Shown piece after piece: positions 40,352-50,010 of a DNA stretch of 64,000 nt. Every line of letters starts with the position of its first letter. Position 1 is the stretch's first letter. Origin of the DNA: Comamonas odontotermitis (GTDB lineage Bacteria; Pseudomonadota; Gammaproteobacteria; Burkholderiales; Burkholderiaceae_C); the NCBI RefSeq assembly GCF_020080045.1, contig NZ_CP083451.1:806001-870000 (forward strand). Reading direction: 5' to 3'. The notes beneath the pieces are model-generated. The model ran no database searches. It worked only from the letters and a program-made list of their open reading frames with translations, and was not told the origin of the DNA. Position numbers and translations under genes: made by a program.

Positions 40352-40996
40352 ATGGTGATGATCAAAACGGACAAGGCCAGGCAGGCGTTGCGCAACCGTG
40401 CCAGCCTGTCGGTGCAGGAGCGGCAGATCCTTATCTTGTGCGATGGCATCCGCTCCCGTCAAGAGATTGCGGGTTGGCTCGGTGACACCGCCCTGGCATT
40501 GATGGACAGCCTGCTGGCCCAGGGGTATCTGGTGCAGCGTCCGGTGGAAGGGCAGGCCTGGACGACTCGCGACTCCCATGACGCGTTGCGCCAGGCATCG
40601 CTGGCGCCTTTCCCGGCAGCAGAGCAGCGCGAATCCACGCTGCTGCCAGCGGGCATCGACCTGCAGCCCTCGCGCCCGGCGCCTTTGGCACCTGCGTTGG
40701 CGCCTGCACGGGAGGCGCTGTCGTCTTCCGCTGCCAAACGCTCTCTGGCCGCATGCAAGATGTATGCATCCGGCATCCTGCAGATGCAGCGCGGCGGCGA
40801 TGCCCAGCACATGTTGGCGCAGCTCAATGCCAGCCAGAACGAGAGCGATCTGGTGGTCAATCTGCTCAAGGTGCTTCAATTTCTGAAGCAAAAGACCAAC
40901 GCCAGTTATGCGGACAACGTGAAAAAGCACATGAGCAATATTCTGCCCGAGCAGCACCTGCCTGCGCTGCAGGAAAGCCTGCTGAGTAGGCTGTGA
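40352..40996 (+). CDS. Hypothetical protein with an N-terminal winged-helix-like region
   Basis: A 214-residue protein from ATG 40352 (GGGGGAG upstream). Residues 5-75 (RASLSVQERQILILCDGIRS, then EIAGWLGDTALALMDSLLAQG) resemble a winged helix; a disordered Ala/Pro stretch follows (about 90-130) and a helical C-terminal domain (DAQHMLAQLNASQNESDLVV). Divergent from the VWA gene. A regulator is possible, not shown. Confidence 0.6.
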   Translation: MVMIKTDKARQALRNRASLSVQERQILILCDGIRSRQEIAGWLGDTALALMDSLLAQGYLVQRPVEGQAWTTRDSHDALRQASLAPFPAAEQRESTLLPAGIDLQPSRPAPLAPALAPAREALSSSAAKRSLAACKMYASGILQMQRGGDAQHMLAQLNASQNESDLVVNLLKVLQFLKQKTNASYADNVKKHMSNILPEQHLPALQESLLSRL

Positions 40997-41075
40997 ACGG
41001 CGCTCACCGGGGCTCAGGCGCAGATGGAGGCCGTGCTAGCATGAACCATCTGTATTGGCGTGTCCGTCGAATCTC

Positions 41076-42548
41076 ATGCACAGCAATCTGCTTCCCCAAC
41101 TGTGGACAGGCTCTGTTTTCATCTTGCATCTGCTGGTCGCGGCCCGCGCGCTGACGCGGGCCAACCGTTCGCCTGCCTCGCGTGCCGCATGGGTGGCAGT
41201 CATCATGCTGGTGCCGCTGGTGGGTATAGCGGCCTATCTGTTGCTGGGCGAGACCAGCATCGGGCGCTCGCGCGCGCGGCGGCTGCGCCGGGTGCAGACC
41301 ACTTTGCAGCGGCCGGTGCAGACGCCTGCGCAGGTGTCGGGGGCGGCAGCATCCCTGGTGGCATTGGCGCATTCCATCACCGGCTTTGATGCAGTTGCGG
41401 GCAACCGCGTCGTGCTGCTGGGCGACGCGACGGCGGTACCGGCCCAGCCCATGGTCAATTCCAAGGCGGCCATCCACCATCTGATCGACGACATCGCGCA
41501 GGCGCATCAGCAGGTACACATCGCCTTCTACATCTGGCTGGCCGACGATACCGGCCAGCGCCTGGCGCAGGCGGTGGCGGCTGCTGCACGCCGTGGCGTG
41601 CGGTGCCGGGTGATGGTGGATGCGCTTGGTTCGCGCGCCTTTCATGATGGCGCCCTGTGGCGGGAGCTGGCGCAGGCTGGCGTGCAATTGCTGGCTACGC
41701 TGGATGATGTGAGCCGCCTGCGCCACATGGCGCTCAGCCGCGTGGATTTGCGCGACCACCGCAAGCTGGTGGTGATCGACAACCGCATCGCCTATTGCGG
41801 CAGCCAGAATTGCGCGGACCCCGAGTTCCGCATAAAAGCAAGGTACGCGCCCTGGATCGATGTGCTGCTGCGCTGTGAGGGGCCGGTGGTACGGCAGATG
41901 CAGACGCTGTTCTTGAGCGGCTGGATTCCGGAGACCAACGAAGCCGGGCTGGACGACCTGCCCAATGCGCCGGTGGCCGCGGCGGATGCCGCGCCGGGCA
42001 ACTGCGTGGCGCAGGCGGTGGAAACAGGCCCCACGGCGCGGCACAACGGCATGTCCGATCTGTTTGTGGCCAGCATGTACGCAGCGCGCCACGAACTGCT
42101 GATCACCACGCCATACTTTGTACCGGACGAGGCCTTGTTGCGCGCCCTGTGCGCCGCGCCCCGGCGTGGGGTGGCCACCACCCTGATCGTGCCCGCACGC
42201 AATGATTCATGGCTGGTGGCGCAGGCCTGCCGCAGCTGCTATGCCGACCTGCTGAGCAACGGGGTGGCGCTCTACGAGTATCCGCTGGGTGTGCTGCACG
42301 CGAAGACCTTGACCCTGGACGGCGAGATCAGCCTGGTGGGGTCGGCCAACATGGACCGCCGCAGCCTGGAGCTGAACTACGAGAACAACCTGTTGATCAG
42401 CGACTGCGAGGTGACGGGCAGCATACGCGCGCGGCAACTGGGCTACCTGTCCGTGTCAAAGCCCGTGGATGTGGCAACGGTGCGCGCCTGGCCATTTCAT
42501 ACCCGGCTGGTACACAACGTGGTGGGCATGATGGCGCCGGTGCTGTAG
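41076..42548 (+). CDS. cls: Cardiolipin synthase
   Basis: A 490-residue phospholipase-D superfamily enzyme. Two N-terminal membrane segments (about 10-65) are followed by two HKD-type motifs: DHRKLVVIDN with YCGSQN, and LHAKTLTLDGEISLVGSAN. It joins two phosphatidylglycerol molecules to give cardiolipin in the inner membrane. ATG 41076 is preferred to the TTG 21 bases upstream. Confidence 0.92.
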   Translation: MHSNLLPQLWTGSVFILHLLVAARALTRANRSPASRAAWVAVIMLVPLVGIAAYLLLGETSIGRSRARRLRRVQTTLQRPVQTPAQVSGAAASLVALAHSITGFDAVAGNRVVLLGDATAVPAQPMVNSKAAIHHLIDDIAQAHQQVHIAFYIWLADDTGQRLAQAVAAAARRGVRCRVMVDALGSRAFHDGALWRELAQAGVQLLATLDDVSRLRHMALSRVDLRDHRKLVVIDNRIAYCGSQNCADPEFRIKARYAPWIDVLLRCEGPVVRQMQTLFLSGWIPETNEAGLDDLPNAPVAAADAAPGNCVAQAVETGPTARHNGMSDLFVASMYAARHELLITTPYFVPDEALLRALCAAPRRGVATTLIVPARNDSWLVAQACRSCYADLLSNGVALYEYPLGVLHAKTLTLDGEISLVGSANMDRRSLELNYENNLLISDCEVTGSIRARQLGYLSVSKPVDVATVRAWPFHTRLVHNVVGMMAPVL

Positions 42549-42601
42549 TTTCGCAGCCATTGCGTCTGGCGCCCATCAGGCGCCAGGCCACTTGACGAAC
42601 A

Positions 42602-43195
42602 TCAGCGTGGCTTGTTCAGCAGGTACAGCAGCTGCGCCTTGGCTTCGGGCCACTCGCCAGCGAGCATGCTGTACATCACGGTGTCGCGCACGGTGCCATC
42701 GCGGCGGGGCGCGTGGTGGCGGATCACGCCGTCCTTCCTGGCTCCCAGGCGCTCAATCGCCCGCTGGCTGGCAAAGTTGAAGTTATCGGTTCGCCAGCCC
42801 ACCACGGCAGCGCCCAGGGTTTCGAATGCATGCGTCAGCAAGGTCAGCTTGCAGGTGGTGTTGACATGGCTGCGCTGCACGCTCTGCGCATACCAGGTGT
42901 AGCCAATTTCCACGCGCTTCAAGGCGGGCACGATGTCGTGGTAGCTGGTGCTGCCCAGCACCTTGCCCGTGGCTTCATCGATGACGGCAAATGGCATGCG
43001 GTTGCCCGCTGCGCGCATGTTCATGGCCTGCTCGATGTAGAGCCTGGTGTTTTCCGGCTCGGGAACGGAGGTGACGCGGATCTTCCAGAGTTCGCCATCC
43101 TGCGCAGCGGCACGCAGGCCGTCTTCATGCGCAAAGTCCAGGGGCGTGAGCAGCACGCCGTTGCGGCGCAGATCGATGGGTTCCACAAAAGCCAT
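42602..43195 (-). CDS. GNAT-family acetyltransferase (RimL-like)
   Basis: A 197-residue protein: GVLLTPLDFAHEDGLRAAA at the N-terminus, VLGSTSYHDIVPALKRVEIG with the substrate loop, then SHVNTTCKLTLLTHAFETLG as acetyl-CoA region and NFASQRAIERLGARKDG at the end. This set of motifs is that of the RimL/spermidine-type branch. Substrate unknown. Confidence 0.85.
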   Translation of the reverse strand: MAFVEPIDLRRNGVLLTPLDFAHEDGLRAAAQDGELWKIRVTSVPEPENTRLYIEQAMNMRAAGNRMPFAVIDEATGKVLGSTSYHDIVPALKRVEIGYTWYAQSVQRSHVNTTCKLTLLTHAFETLGAAVVGWRTDNFNFASQRAIERLGARKDGVIRHHAPRRDGTVRDTVMYSMLAGEWPEAKAQLLYLLNKPR

Positions 43196-43261
43196 GGTGT
43201 TCCTGAATGTGATGAATTGGATAGCGGATTGTGCTTAACCGAGGGGCATTTCAGCGTGTTT

Positions 43262-43474
43262 CTATCTGGACTTTCGCCAGAGCCTGGCCAGTTGAAGGCC
43301 CGCCCCGCCGCCCAGGCCCACCAGCGCAATCGCGGCAATGCTGCCCGCGCTGTAGCCTTCTTCAAACAGCGGCCAGCCCAGCAGGTGCGAAATGCCCCAG
43401 CCTGCCAGCGCACCGGCCAGAAAGCCGATGGCGTCTGTCAATCCTTCGGCCAACAGTTGCTGCGGTGTGGCCAT
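43262..43474 (-). CDS. Small membrane protein
   Basis: A 70-residue protein with two hydrophobic helices (AIGFLAGALAGWGISHLLG and IAAIALVGLGGGAGLQLA) and a basic end. It lies seven bases after the moxR stop, so likely co-transcribed. Confidence 0.65.
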   Translation of the reverse strand: MATPQQLLAEGLTDAIGFLAGALAGWGISHLLGWPLFEEGYSAGSIAAIALVGLGGGAGLQLARLWRKSR

Positions 43475-43481
43475 GCGCTGG

Positions 43482-44336
43482 CTAGCGGTTGCGCTGGCTC
43501 ATGAAGACCAGCTTCTCAAAGAGGCTCACGTCCTGCTCGTTCTTCAAAAGCGCGCCTACCAGGGGTGGCACGGCAATCTTCTGGTCGGCGGTCTGCAGCA
43601 CCTCGGGCGGAATGTCTTCGGCAACCAGCAGCTTGAGCCAGTCGATGAGCTCGCTGGTCGATGGTTTTTTCTTGAGGCCTGGCAGGTTGCGGATTTCGAA
43701 GAACACCTTCATGGCCGCCGACAGTAGCTCCTGCTTGAGCGTCGGGAAATGCACCTCGACGATCTGCTTCATCGTCTCCGCGTCTGGGAACTTGATGTAG
43801 TGAAAGAAGCAGCGGCGCAGGAAGGCATCGGGCAGCTCCTTCTCGTTGTTGGAGGTGATGAACACCAGCGGGCGGTGCTTGGCGCGGATCATCTCGTGCG
43901 TCTCGTAGCAATAGAACTCCATGCGGTCGAGTTCGCGCAGCAGATCATTGGGGAATTCGATGTCGGCCTTGTCGATTTCATCGATCAGCAGGGCCACGGG
44001 CCGGTCTGCGGTGAAGGCCTGCCACAGCACGCCCTTGACGATGTAGTTGTGGATGTCATGCACACGGGCCGCACCTTCCACATCGGCAAGCTGGCTGTCC
44101 CGCAGACGACTGACCGCATCGTACTCATACAAGCCTTGTTGCGCCTTGGTGGTGGACTTGATGTGCCACTGCAGCAGCGGCATGTCTAGCGCCTGCGACA
44201 CTTCTTCCGCCAGCATGGTTTTCCCTGTGCCGGGTTCCCCCTTGACGAGAAGCGGTCTTTGAAGGGTAATTGCCGCATTGACCGCGAGCATCAGGTCATT
44301 GGTCGCAACGTAGTTCTGTGTGCCTTGGAATTTCAT
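43482..44336 (-). CDS. MoxR-family AAA+ ATPase
   Basis: A 284-residue ATPase: Walker A LLVKGEPGTGKTML, Walker B ALLIDEIDKAD, sensor region VFITSNNEKELPDAFLRRCFFHY with the arginine finger. MoxR proteins pair with VWA proteins in metal insertion or maturation; the VWA/CoxE-like gene at 39091 is the probable partner. Divergent from the cytochrome c4 gene. Confidence 0.9.
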   Translation of the reverse strand: MKFQGTQNYVATNDLMLAVNAAITLQRPLLVKGEPGTGKTMLAEEVSQALDMPLLQWHIKSTTKAQQGLYEYDAVSRLRDSQLADVEGAARVHDIHNYIVKGVLWQAFTADRPVALLIDEIDKADIEFPNDLLRELDRMEFYCYETHEMIRAKHRPLVFITSNNEKELPDAFLRRCFFHYIKFPDAETMKQIVEVHFPTLKQELLSAAMKVFFEIRNLPGLKKKPSTSELIDWLKLLVAEDIPPEVLQTADQKIAVPPLVGALLKNEQDVSLFEKLVFMSQRNR

Positions 44337-44440
44337 GAAAGAGAATGCAGAATCGAGGTGACAGGGTCTGTTTCAGCGTTGACTATAAACTTAGACACCG
44401 CCTAGACGCGGTAGCTTTTCCACACGATTGTGCGCGCAAA

Positions 44441-45109
44441 ATGAATAAAACATTGACCACGGTATTTGCATTGGCTGTCGCGTCTGTGACGGGTTGGGCG
44501 GCGGCCCAGGAGGTGAAGGGTGATGCCAAGGCAGCCGAAGGAAAAATTGCCATGTGCATTGGCTGCCACGGTATCGTGGGCTACAAGGCCAGTTTTCCTG
44601 AGGTGTACCAGGTACCGAAGATCTCGGGGCAGAACGGCAAGTACATCGAGGCAGCGTTGCATGCATACAAAAAAGGCGACCGCAAACACCCCACCATGCG
44701 CGCCATTGCCGACTCGCTGACCGACCAGGACATTGCTGATCTGGCCGCGTATTACGAAAAGCACACCACCGGTGATGTGACGGTAGCTGAAAAGCCTTCG
44801 AGAGAGCCGAGCACCAAGACCGCTGAGCTGCTGAAGAAAGGCACCTGCGCATCGTGCCATGGCGACAATTTCTCCAAGGCCATCGATCCCACCTATCCCA
44901 AGCTGGCTGGCCAGAATGCCGACTATCTGTATGCAGCCCTCAAGTCCTACACCGTGGAGAAGAACGGATACATCGGCCGTTCGAACCCGGTGATGGGGGC
45001 CATGGCCAAGCAGTTCAACCATGCGGAGATGAAAGAGCTGGCAGACTACATCGGCAGCCTGCAGGGCGGCTTGCAGACCGTGCCGGAATCGCGCTTCCGC
45101 AGCAAATAA
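44441..45109 (+). CDS. Di-heme cytochrome c (c4-like)
   Basis: A 222-residue periplasmic protein from ATG 44441 with a signal peptide (LTTVFALAVASVTGWAAAQ, about 3-22). Two heme sites, CIGCH and CASCH, one in each of two similar halves that each have a Met-bearing GAMAK / HPTMRAI segment. Cytochrome c4 carries electrons to terminal oxidases; the ctaC-E oxidase is 6 kb downstream. Confidence 0.9.
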   Translation: MNKTLTTVFALAVASVTGWAAAQEVKGDAKAAEGKIAMCIGCHGIVGYKASFPEVYQVPKISGQNGKYIEAALHAYKKGDRKHPTMRAIADSLTDQDIADLAAYYEKHTTGDVTVAEKPSREPSTKTAELLKKGTCASCHGDNFSKAIDPTYPKLAGQNADYLYAALKSYTVEKNGYIGRSNPVMGAMAKQFNHAEMKELADYIGSLQGGLQTVPESRFRSK

Positions 45110-45148
45110 GGCAGCAATGGCGGGCAACGCAGCAGTTGCTACAGCAAA

Positions 45149-45171
45149 AACGCCCGGCAATGCCGGGCGTT
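45149..45171. terminator. Terminator after cytochrome c4
   Basis: ACGCCCGGC-AAT-GCCGGGCGT, preceded by A residues and followed by T-rich sequence; placed between convergent genes. Confidence 0.8.
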
Positions 45172-45199
45172 CTGCTTTGTTAGGGGGAGAGAGCGGCGC

Positions 45200-45634
45200 T
45201 CAGTCCTTGGTGGCGTTGCGCTGCACGGCTGCCACGTAGGCGTCTCCATCAGGGGGGCGGCCCGAGCGCTGGCTCTCCCACAGCATGGTGCCCAGGCACT
45301 CCATCGCAACATGATGTGCATCATGCAGCGAGCCCAGGCGCTTGGCGAGCAACTCCACCGCCTGGCGGATGCCACGTGGCTGGTCGATGCTGCATTGCTC
45401 GCTGATCGACAGGTGCATGGACAGATGCAGAAACGGGTTGGTCTTGTCGGGTGTCAGGTCGTAGTTGCGGGCGATGGCCGCATCCACGTCGCTCAGGTCT
45501 TCGCGGTATTCGGGGTGCTCGGCAATCCACAGGCCTGCCAGGGTTTCGATGGCTTCCATGGGCTGGCCGGCTTGCTGCTTGGCATGTGCAGCGCAGAAAA
45601 AACGCCGCACATCGGCTTGGGAGGGGTTGAACAT
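45200..45634 (-). CDS. DUF1841 family protein
   Basis: A 144-residue cytosolic protein. Start MFNPSQADVRRFFCAAHAK and the middle HPEYREDLSDVDAAIARNY, then NPFLHLSMHLSISEQCSID are characteristic of DUF1841 proteins of betaproteobacteria. ATG 45634 fits family length. Function unknown. Confidence 0.85.
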   Translation of the reverse strand: MFNPSQADVRRFFCAAHAKQQAGQPMEAIETLAGLWIAEHPEYREDLSDVDAAIARNYDLTPDKTNPFLHLSMHLSISEQCSIDQPRGIRQAVELLAKRLGSLHDAHHVAMECLGTMLWESQRSGRPPDGDAYVAAVQRNATKD

Positions 45635-45681
45635 AGGGCGCAAAGCGTAGCACGCAGCCGGTGGGCTGCGCGTGCCTACGG

Positions 45682-47559
45682 TCAAATGTGGGATTGCGGG
45701 TCGTCCGGCTGGTGGGGGTAGGGGCTGCTGGGGGCCTGCTCGGCTTCCTGCGCCTGCGTCTGGCGCTCCTGGCGCTCTCGCATCATCTGCTCGACCAGCT
45801 GATCGCGGCCCTGGCGGCCCACGGCCAGCATGGTTTCGCGGTCGTTGCGGTGTTCGTACATCTTGTTGGTCAACTCGATGTTGTGGGCACGGAACACCGT
45901 GACCACATATTGCGCGTCCTCAGGGGTGTAGCCCATCAGCTCCAGCGTTTTCTCGGCCGTCTGCAGGCTGGAATCGAACAGTTCACGGTCCACATACTGC
46001 ACGCCCATGTCACGCAGGGCAAACCAGTGCGCCACATCCTTGGCCCGCGTCACGATCTTGAGGTGCGGAAAATGCTGCTGCACCAGCTTGACGATCTGGT
46101 TGGTCTGGCTCTCGTCGTCGACCGCGATCACCATGACCTCGGCTTTCTCTGCCCCGGCGATGCGCAGCAGATCCTGTCGGGTGGCATCGCCATAGAACAC
46201 ACGGTAGCCGAAGTTCTGCGCGACCTGGAGCATCTCGACGCTGTGGTCCAGAATGACGGCCTTGATGCCCTGGCTTAGCAGCACACGGGTCACGATCTGG
46301 CCATAGCGTCCAAATCCTGCGATCAACACGGATGCTTCCTGCTGCTCGTGCAGCTCTTCCGGCGCATCTTCGCCGGTGGCGAGGTTGGCAAACCGTGGCA
46401 TGAGCCAGCGGTCCATGGCGGCCACCATCAGTGGCGTAGCCACCATGGAGATGGCCACTGCGCCGATCAGCAGCGAAGAGTGCTGCGGACTCACAATACC
46501 CTGCGCCTGCGCGGCACTGAACACCACGAACGCAAACTCTCCGCCTTGCGCCAGCAGCAGCGTGAACAGCGGGCGCTCCTGCAGCGGCATGCGCAGCACG
46601 GTGGCGAGGCTGTAGATAACGACGGATTTGATGAGCAGAAAAATCACCACCAGCGCCAGCATGGCCAGGGGAGACGACAGGATCACCGAAAAATCGATGC
46701 TCATGCCCACGGCGATGAAGAACAATCCGAGCAGCAGGCCCTTGAAAGGCTCGATGTCGGTCTCCAGTTCGGCGCGGAATTCGCTGTCGGCCAGCAGCAC
46801 GCCAGCCAGAAAGGCACCGAGAGCCATGGACAGGCCGATCTGCAGCATCAGGTAGGCAATGCCCACCACCAGCAGCAGGGCGGTGGCGGTAGAGATTTCG
46901 CGGGAATCACTTTGCGCAATCCAACGCAGCACGGGGCGCAGCAGGTAGCGCCCTCCCACGATGACGGCGGCAATGATGGCAAGGGTTCTGCCAATTTCCA
47001 GCAGCATGTTGCCGTCGTTCTGCGCGGCCTGCTGGCCCACGGCCAGCAGGGGCACGAGCGCCAGGATCGGGATGGCCGCCACGTCCTGGAACAGCAGGAT
47101 GGCAAAGCTCGTCTTGCCGCTGTTGGTAGACATGAGGTTACGCTCTGCAATGCTTTGCAACGCAATTGCGGTGGAAGACAGTGCCAGGCCCAGGGCTGCA
47201 ATCAGGGCCATATGCCAGTCAAACCCGAGCAGCCAGCCTGCGGCAAACAGACCTGCGGTGCACAGCAGCATTTGCGCGCTGCCCACGCCGAAAATGGGGC
47301 GGCGCATGCTCCACAGGCGGCTGGGCTGCAGCTCCAGCCCGATCAGGAACAGCATCAGCACTACGCCGAACTCGGAAAAATGCAGGATGTCCTGCACATT
47401 GCTGACCAGCTTGAGGCCGCTGGGGCCGATGATCATGCCGGCCACCAGGTAGCCGATGATGGTGCCAAGGCCGAGGGCGCGCGAAATCGGCACGGCGATG
47501 ACAGCGGCTGCCAGGTACAAAAAGGTGTAGGTCAGCCAGAGAGGGGCGTGCGCTTCCAT
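45682..47559 (-). CDS. Monovalent cation:proton antiporter-2, Kef-type
   Basis: A 625-residue protein: twelve or so membrane segments of the CPA2 exchanger domain (about 1-390, with LGTIIGYLVAGMIIGPSG and LFLIGLELQPSRLWSM), then a cytosolic TrkA-N (RCK) domain with the Rossmann motif VLIAGFGRYGQIVTRVLLSQ (about 415-435). This is the plan of glutathione-gated potassium efflux proteins KefB/KefC. ATG 47559 (MEAHAPLW) is preferred over the longer Lys-rich extension. The acidic/Gln-rich C-terminus is presumably cytosolic. Confidence 0.88.
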   Translation of the reverse strand: MEAHAPLWLTYTFLYLAAAVIAVPISRALGLGTIIGYLVAGMIIGPSGLKLVSNVQDILHFSEFGVVLMLFLIGLELQPSRLWSMRRPIFGVGSAQMLLCTAGLFAAGWLLGFDWHMALIAALGLALSSTAIALQSIAERNLMSTNSGKTSFAILLFQDVAAIPILALVPLLAVGQQAAQNDGNMLLEIGRTLAIIAAVIVGGRYLLRPVLRWIAQSDSREISTATALLLVVGIAYLMLQIGLSMALGAFLAGVLLADSEFRAELETDIEPFKGLLLGLFFIAVGMSIDFSVILSSPLAMLALVVIFLLIKSVVIYSLATVLRMPLQERPLFTLLLAQGGEFAFVVFSAAQAQGIVSPQHSSLLIGAVAISMVATPLMVAAMDRWLMPRFANLATGEDAPEELHEQQEASVLIAGFGRYGQIVTRVLLSQGIKAVILDHSVEMLQVAQNFGYRVFYGDATRQDLLRIAGAEKAEVMVIAVDDESQTNQIVKLVQQHFPHLKIVTRAKDVAHWFALRDMGVQYVDRELFDSSLQTAEKTLELMGYTPEDAQYVVTVFRAHNIELTNKMYEHRNDRETMLAVGRQGRDQLVEQMMRERQERQTQAQEAEQAPSSPYPHQPDDPQSHI

Positions 47560-47862
47560 GCGTGCAAAAAATGGTGTTGTTGTAGGTACTTTGGGGACGA
47601 GGTTACGTTTTTTTTGTGATTTGTGGGAATTTATTGCAATTTTTTGCGTTCTGCGTATGCCCAGCAAGCGCAGGCTGCTATGAAAAATATGTGACAGTCC
47701 CCCACGGGCGGTGCTGGCAATGGAGAGCAGCCTGGCGCGATAATGGCGGCTTTGCCCGTTGTGCCGGGCCTACAAACTGCGGCCTGCCAGGCGCCAATGC
47801 GCACATGGCAGGGCGATGTGATGCATGGGCGTTGGCATGGTGAGGCCGTTTCTGGATCGATC

Positions 47863-48498
47863 ATGGAATTTCACACCTGGCTGGCCTATCTGGTGGCGGC
47901 CATCATCATTGCTGTATCTCCGGGCTCGGGCGCGGTGCTGTCGATGAGCCACGGCCTTTCCTACGGCGTGCGCAAGACCAGCGCCACCATTTTTGGGCTG
48001 CAGCTGGGCTTGCTGCTCATCCTGCTGATTGCGGGTGCGGGTGTGGGCTCGCTGCTGATCGCGTCCGAGACCGCGTTCAACATCGTCAAGATCGTGGGCG
48101 CCTGCTACCTGATCTACATCGGTTTTCAGCAGTGGCGCTCGACTGGAGGCCTGGTGAGCGACACGGCCACGCAGCAGCCCGAAGGCAGCTGGAAAAAGCG
48201 TACCTTGAGTGGTTTTCTGACCAATGCCACCAATCCCAAGGGCATCATCTTCATGGTGGCGGTGCTGCCGCAGTTCATGACGGCTGCTCGTCCGTTGTGG
48301 CTGCAACTGTTGATTCTGTCCGTCACGACCTTGGCAGTGGACACCATCGTGATGCACGGCTATGCCGCAAGCGCCAGTGTGCTGCGCCGCCTGCTGCGTG
48401 ACAGCAAGGCCATGCGTATCCAGAACAAGGTGTTTGGTGGCCTGCTGATGCTGGTCGGCATGGGCTTGTTCTTCGTCAAGCGCTCACAAAACGCCTGA
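47863..48498 (+). CDS. LysE/RhtB-family amino-acid exporter
   Basis: A 211-residue membrane protein with six hydrophobic segments. The N-terminal VAAIIIAVSPGSGAVLSMS holds the family P-G-P/S region, and FLTNATNPKGIIFMVAVLPQF is the conserved NPK loop. ATG 47863 (MEFHTW) gives the usual length. Related proteins export homoserine, threonine or other small metabolites. Confidence 0.9.
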   Translation: MEFHTWLAYLVAAIIIAVSPGSGAVLSMSHGLSYGVRKTSATIFGLQLGLLLILLIAGAGVGSLLIASETAFNIVKIVGACYLIYIGFQQWRSTGGLVSDTATQQPEGSWKKRTLSGFLTNATNPKGIIFMVAVLPQFMTAARPLWLQLLILSVTTLAVDTIVMHGYAASASVLRRLLRDSKAMRIQNKVFGGLLMLVGMGLFFVKRSQNA

Positions 48499-48586
48499 GC
48501 CCCGGCGGCACATCTATTTGCTATTTAAATGAGAGCTATTGGCGCGCATCTGTTGTGCGCCAATGGCCATTTTTCTCAAATCTTGG

Positions 48587-49072
48587 TTATTGGGCGATAC
48601 CACCGTCAGGCATGGCAAAGCCGTTCTGGCGCCAGGCTTCAAAGACGGTCACTGCCACGGCGTTGGACAGATTGAGGCTGCGCTGGCCTGCCACCATGGG
48701 CAGGCGCACACGCTGGGTGAGGGGAAAGCTCTCGCGCAAGGCAGGGGGCAGGCCACGGGTTTCGCAGCCAAATACCAGCCAATCGCCCGGGTGAAATTGA
48801 ATGTCAAACGCAGGGCTGCTGCCATGCGTGGTCATGGCGAACATGCGGTCTGCCGCTGGCTGCATGGTGTCGACAAAGGCCTGCCAGCTGGCATGGCGCT
48901 GCGTGGCGGCGTACTCGTGGTAATCGAGGCCTGCGCGGCGCATGTAGCGGTCTTCCATGGAAAACCCCAGCGGCTCAATCAGGTGCAGGCGGCTGCCGGT
49001 ATTGGCGCACAGGCGGATCACATTGCCGGTATTGGGGGGGATTTCTGGCTCGACCAGGACGACGTTGAACAT
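48587..49072 (-). CDS. trmL: tRNA (cytidine(34)-2'-O)-methyltransferase TrmL
   Basis: A 161-residue SPOUT methyltransferase: EPEIPPNTGNVIRLCANTG (motif 1), LVFGCETRGLP (motif 2) and LPMVAGQRSLNLSNAVAVTV (motif 3, the knotted SAM site). Methylates the wobble base of tRNA-Leu isoacceptors. ATG 49072 matches the family start. Confidence 0.93.
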   Translation of the reverse strand: MFNVVLVEPEIPPNTGNVIRLCANTGSRLHLIEPLGFSMEDRYMRRAGLDYHEYAATQRHASWQAFVDTMQPAADRMFAMTTHGSSPAFDIQFHPGDWLVFGCETRGLPPALRESFPLTQRVRLPMVAGQRSLNLSNAVAVTVFEAWRQNGFAMPDGGIAQ

Positions 49073-49162
49073 GGGATGCAGTGATGGGAAGATGCGCGCG
49101 GCACGGGCCGCCAAGGCGTGCCAGTGTAGTGATGCATCAAAGCGCCTGCATGGCGCTGCGTT

Positions 49163-49975
49163 TTATTCCGGCGACGGAGTTCTTGCAAAAACCATAGCAT
49201 CTACCGCAGATGCACCGTGCGCCAGCAGCATGTTTGCCACTGCAGCCAATGTGGCGCCCGTGGTCATTACATCGTCTACCAACAACACCTGCCTGCCGCA
49301 AATCGCTGCTGCATGGCGCGGTTCGACGGCAAAAGCGTGGCGCAGATTGCGCAAGCGCGCAGCGCGGCCCAACTGCGCCTGCGCCGGGGTATCGGCCAGG
49401 CGCAATAGCCAGCCAGAATGAAGCACGGCGTTGCCCGGTGCCTGGCGCTGCAGGGCGCGGGCCAGTTGCAGGGCCTGGTTGTAGCCCCGCTCGCGCAGCC
49501 GCGCGGCCGAGAGCGGTACCGCAAGCACGAGATCTGCCTGTTGCAGCCATTGCCGCGCGTGCGGCGCCTGCAGCATCAACTGCGCCATGGGCCTTGCCCA
49601 TGCCAGATGCTGGTGATATTTGAACTGCTGCACCATGCCGCTCCAAGGCGGGCTATAGTCCACCGCTGCATGGCAGTGCCTCAGCGGCAGCGGGTCGAGC
49701 AGGCAAGCCGGGCAGACCCGGCTGGTGCCGGGCAAAGGCAGCGCGCAGCGGTCGCAGCGCCCTGTGGCAGAAGGCGCGCAGATGGCTGCGCAGTCACTGC
49801 ACAGCTGCGGGCTGGGCCAGCGCTGGCACACCAGGCAGGTGCCGGGCAGGTGCTCACCCAGGCAGTTTGCAAACCGGATTGGCCACTGTTGCCACCATTG
49901 CCAATGGTGCCAACGTGGAGCCGAAACACCGCTTTCGCTGCTGACTATTGCCATGCCGTTTCTTTCAGAAGACAT
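49163..49975 (-). CDS. comF: ComF-family amidophosphoribosyltransferase-like protein
   Basis: A 270-residue protein: double zinc-ribbon in the first 100 residues (CLVCQRW, CSDC, CDRCALPLPG, CPAC) then a PRTase domain with the phosphoribosyl loop VLLVDDVMTTGATL. ComF acts in DNA uptake/competence. Divergent from the BioC-like gene at 50011. Confidence 0.93.
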   Translation of the reverse strand: MSSERNGMAIVSSESGVSAPRWHHWQWWQQWPIRFANCLGEHLPGTCLVCQRWPSPQLCSDCAAICAPSATGRCDRCALPLPGTSRVCPACLLDPLPLRHCHAAVDYSPPWSGMVQQFKYHQHLAWARPMAQLMLQAPHARQWLQQADLVLAVPLSAARLRERGYNQALQLARALQRQAPGNAVLHSGWLLRLADTPAQAQLGRAARLRNLRHAFAVEPRHAAAICGRQVLLVDDVMTTGATLAAVANMLLAHGASAVDAMVFARTPSPE

Positions 49976-50010
49976 TTAACCCACGCCCTTACTGCGTAGC
50001 GGGCTTCCCC

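Noticed and set aside
46348..47619. Plus-strand frame opposite the Kef antiporter
   Set aside because: Composition dominated by His/Gln, no motifs; the antiporter on the other strand is complete.
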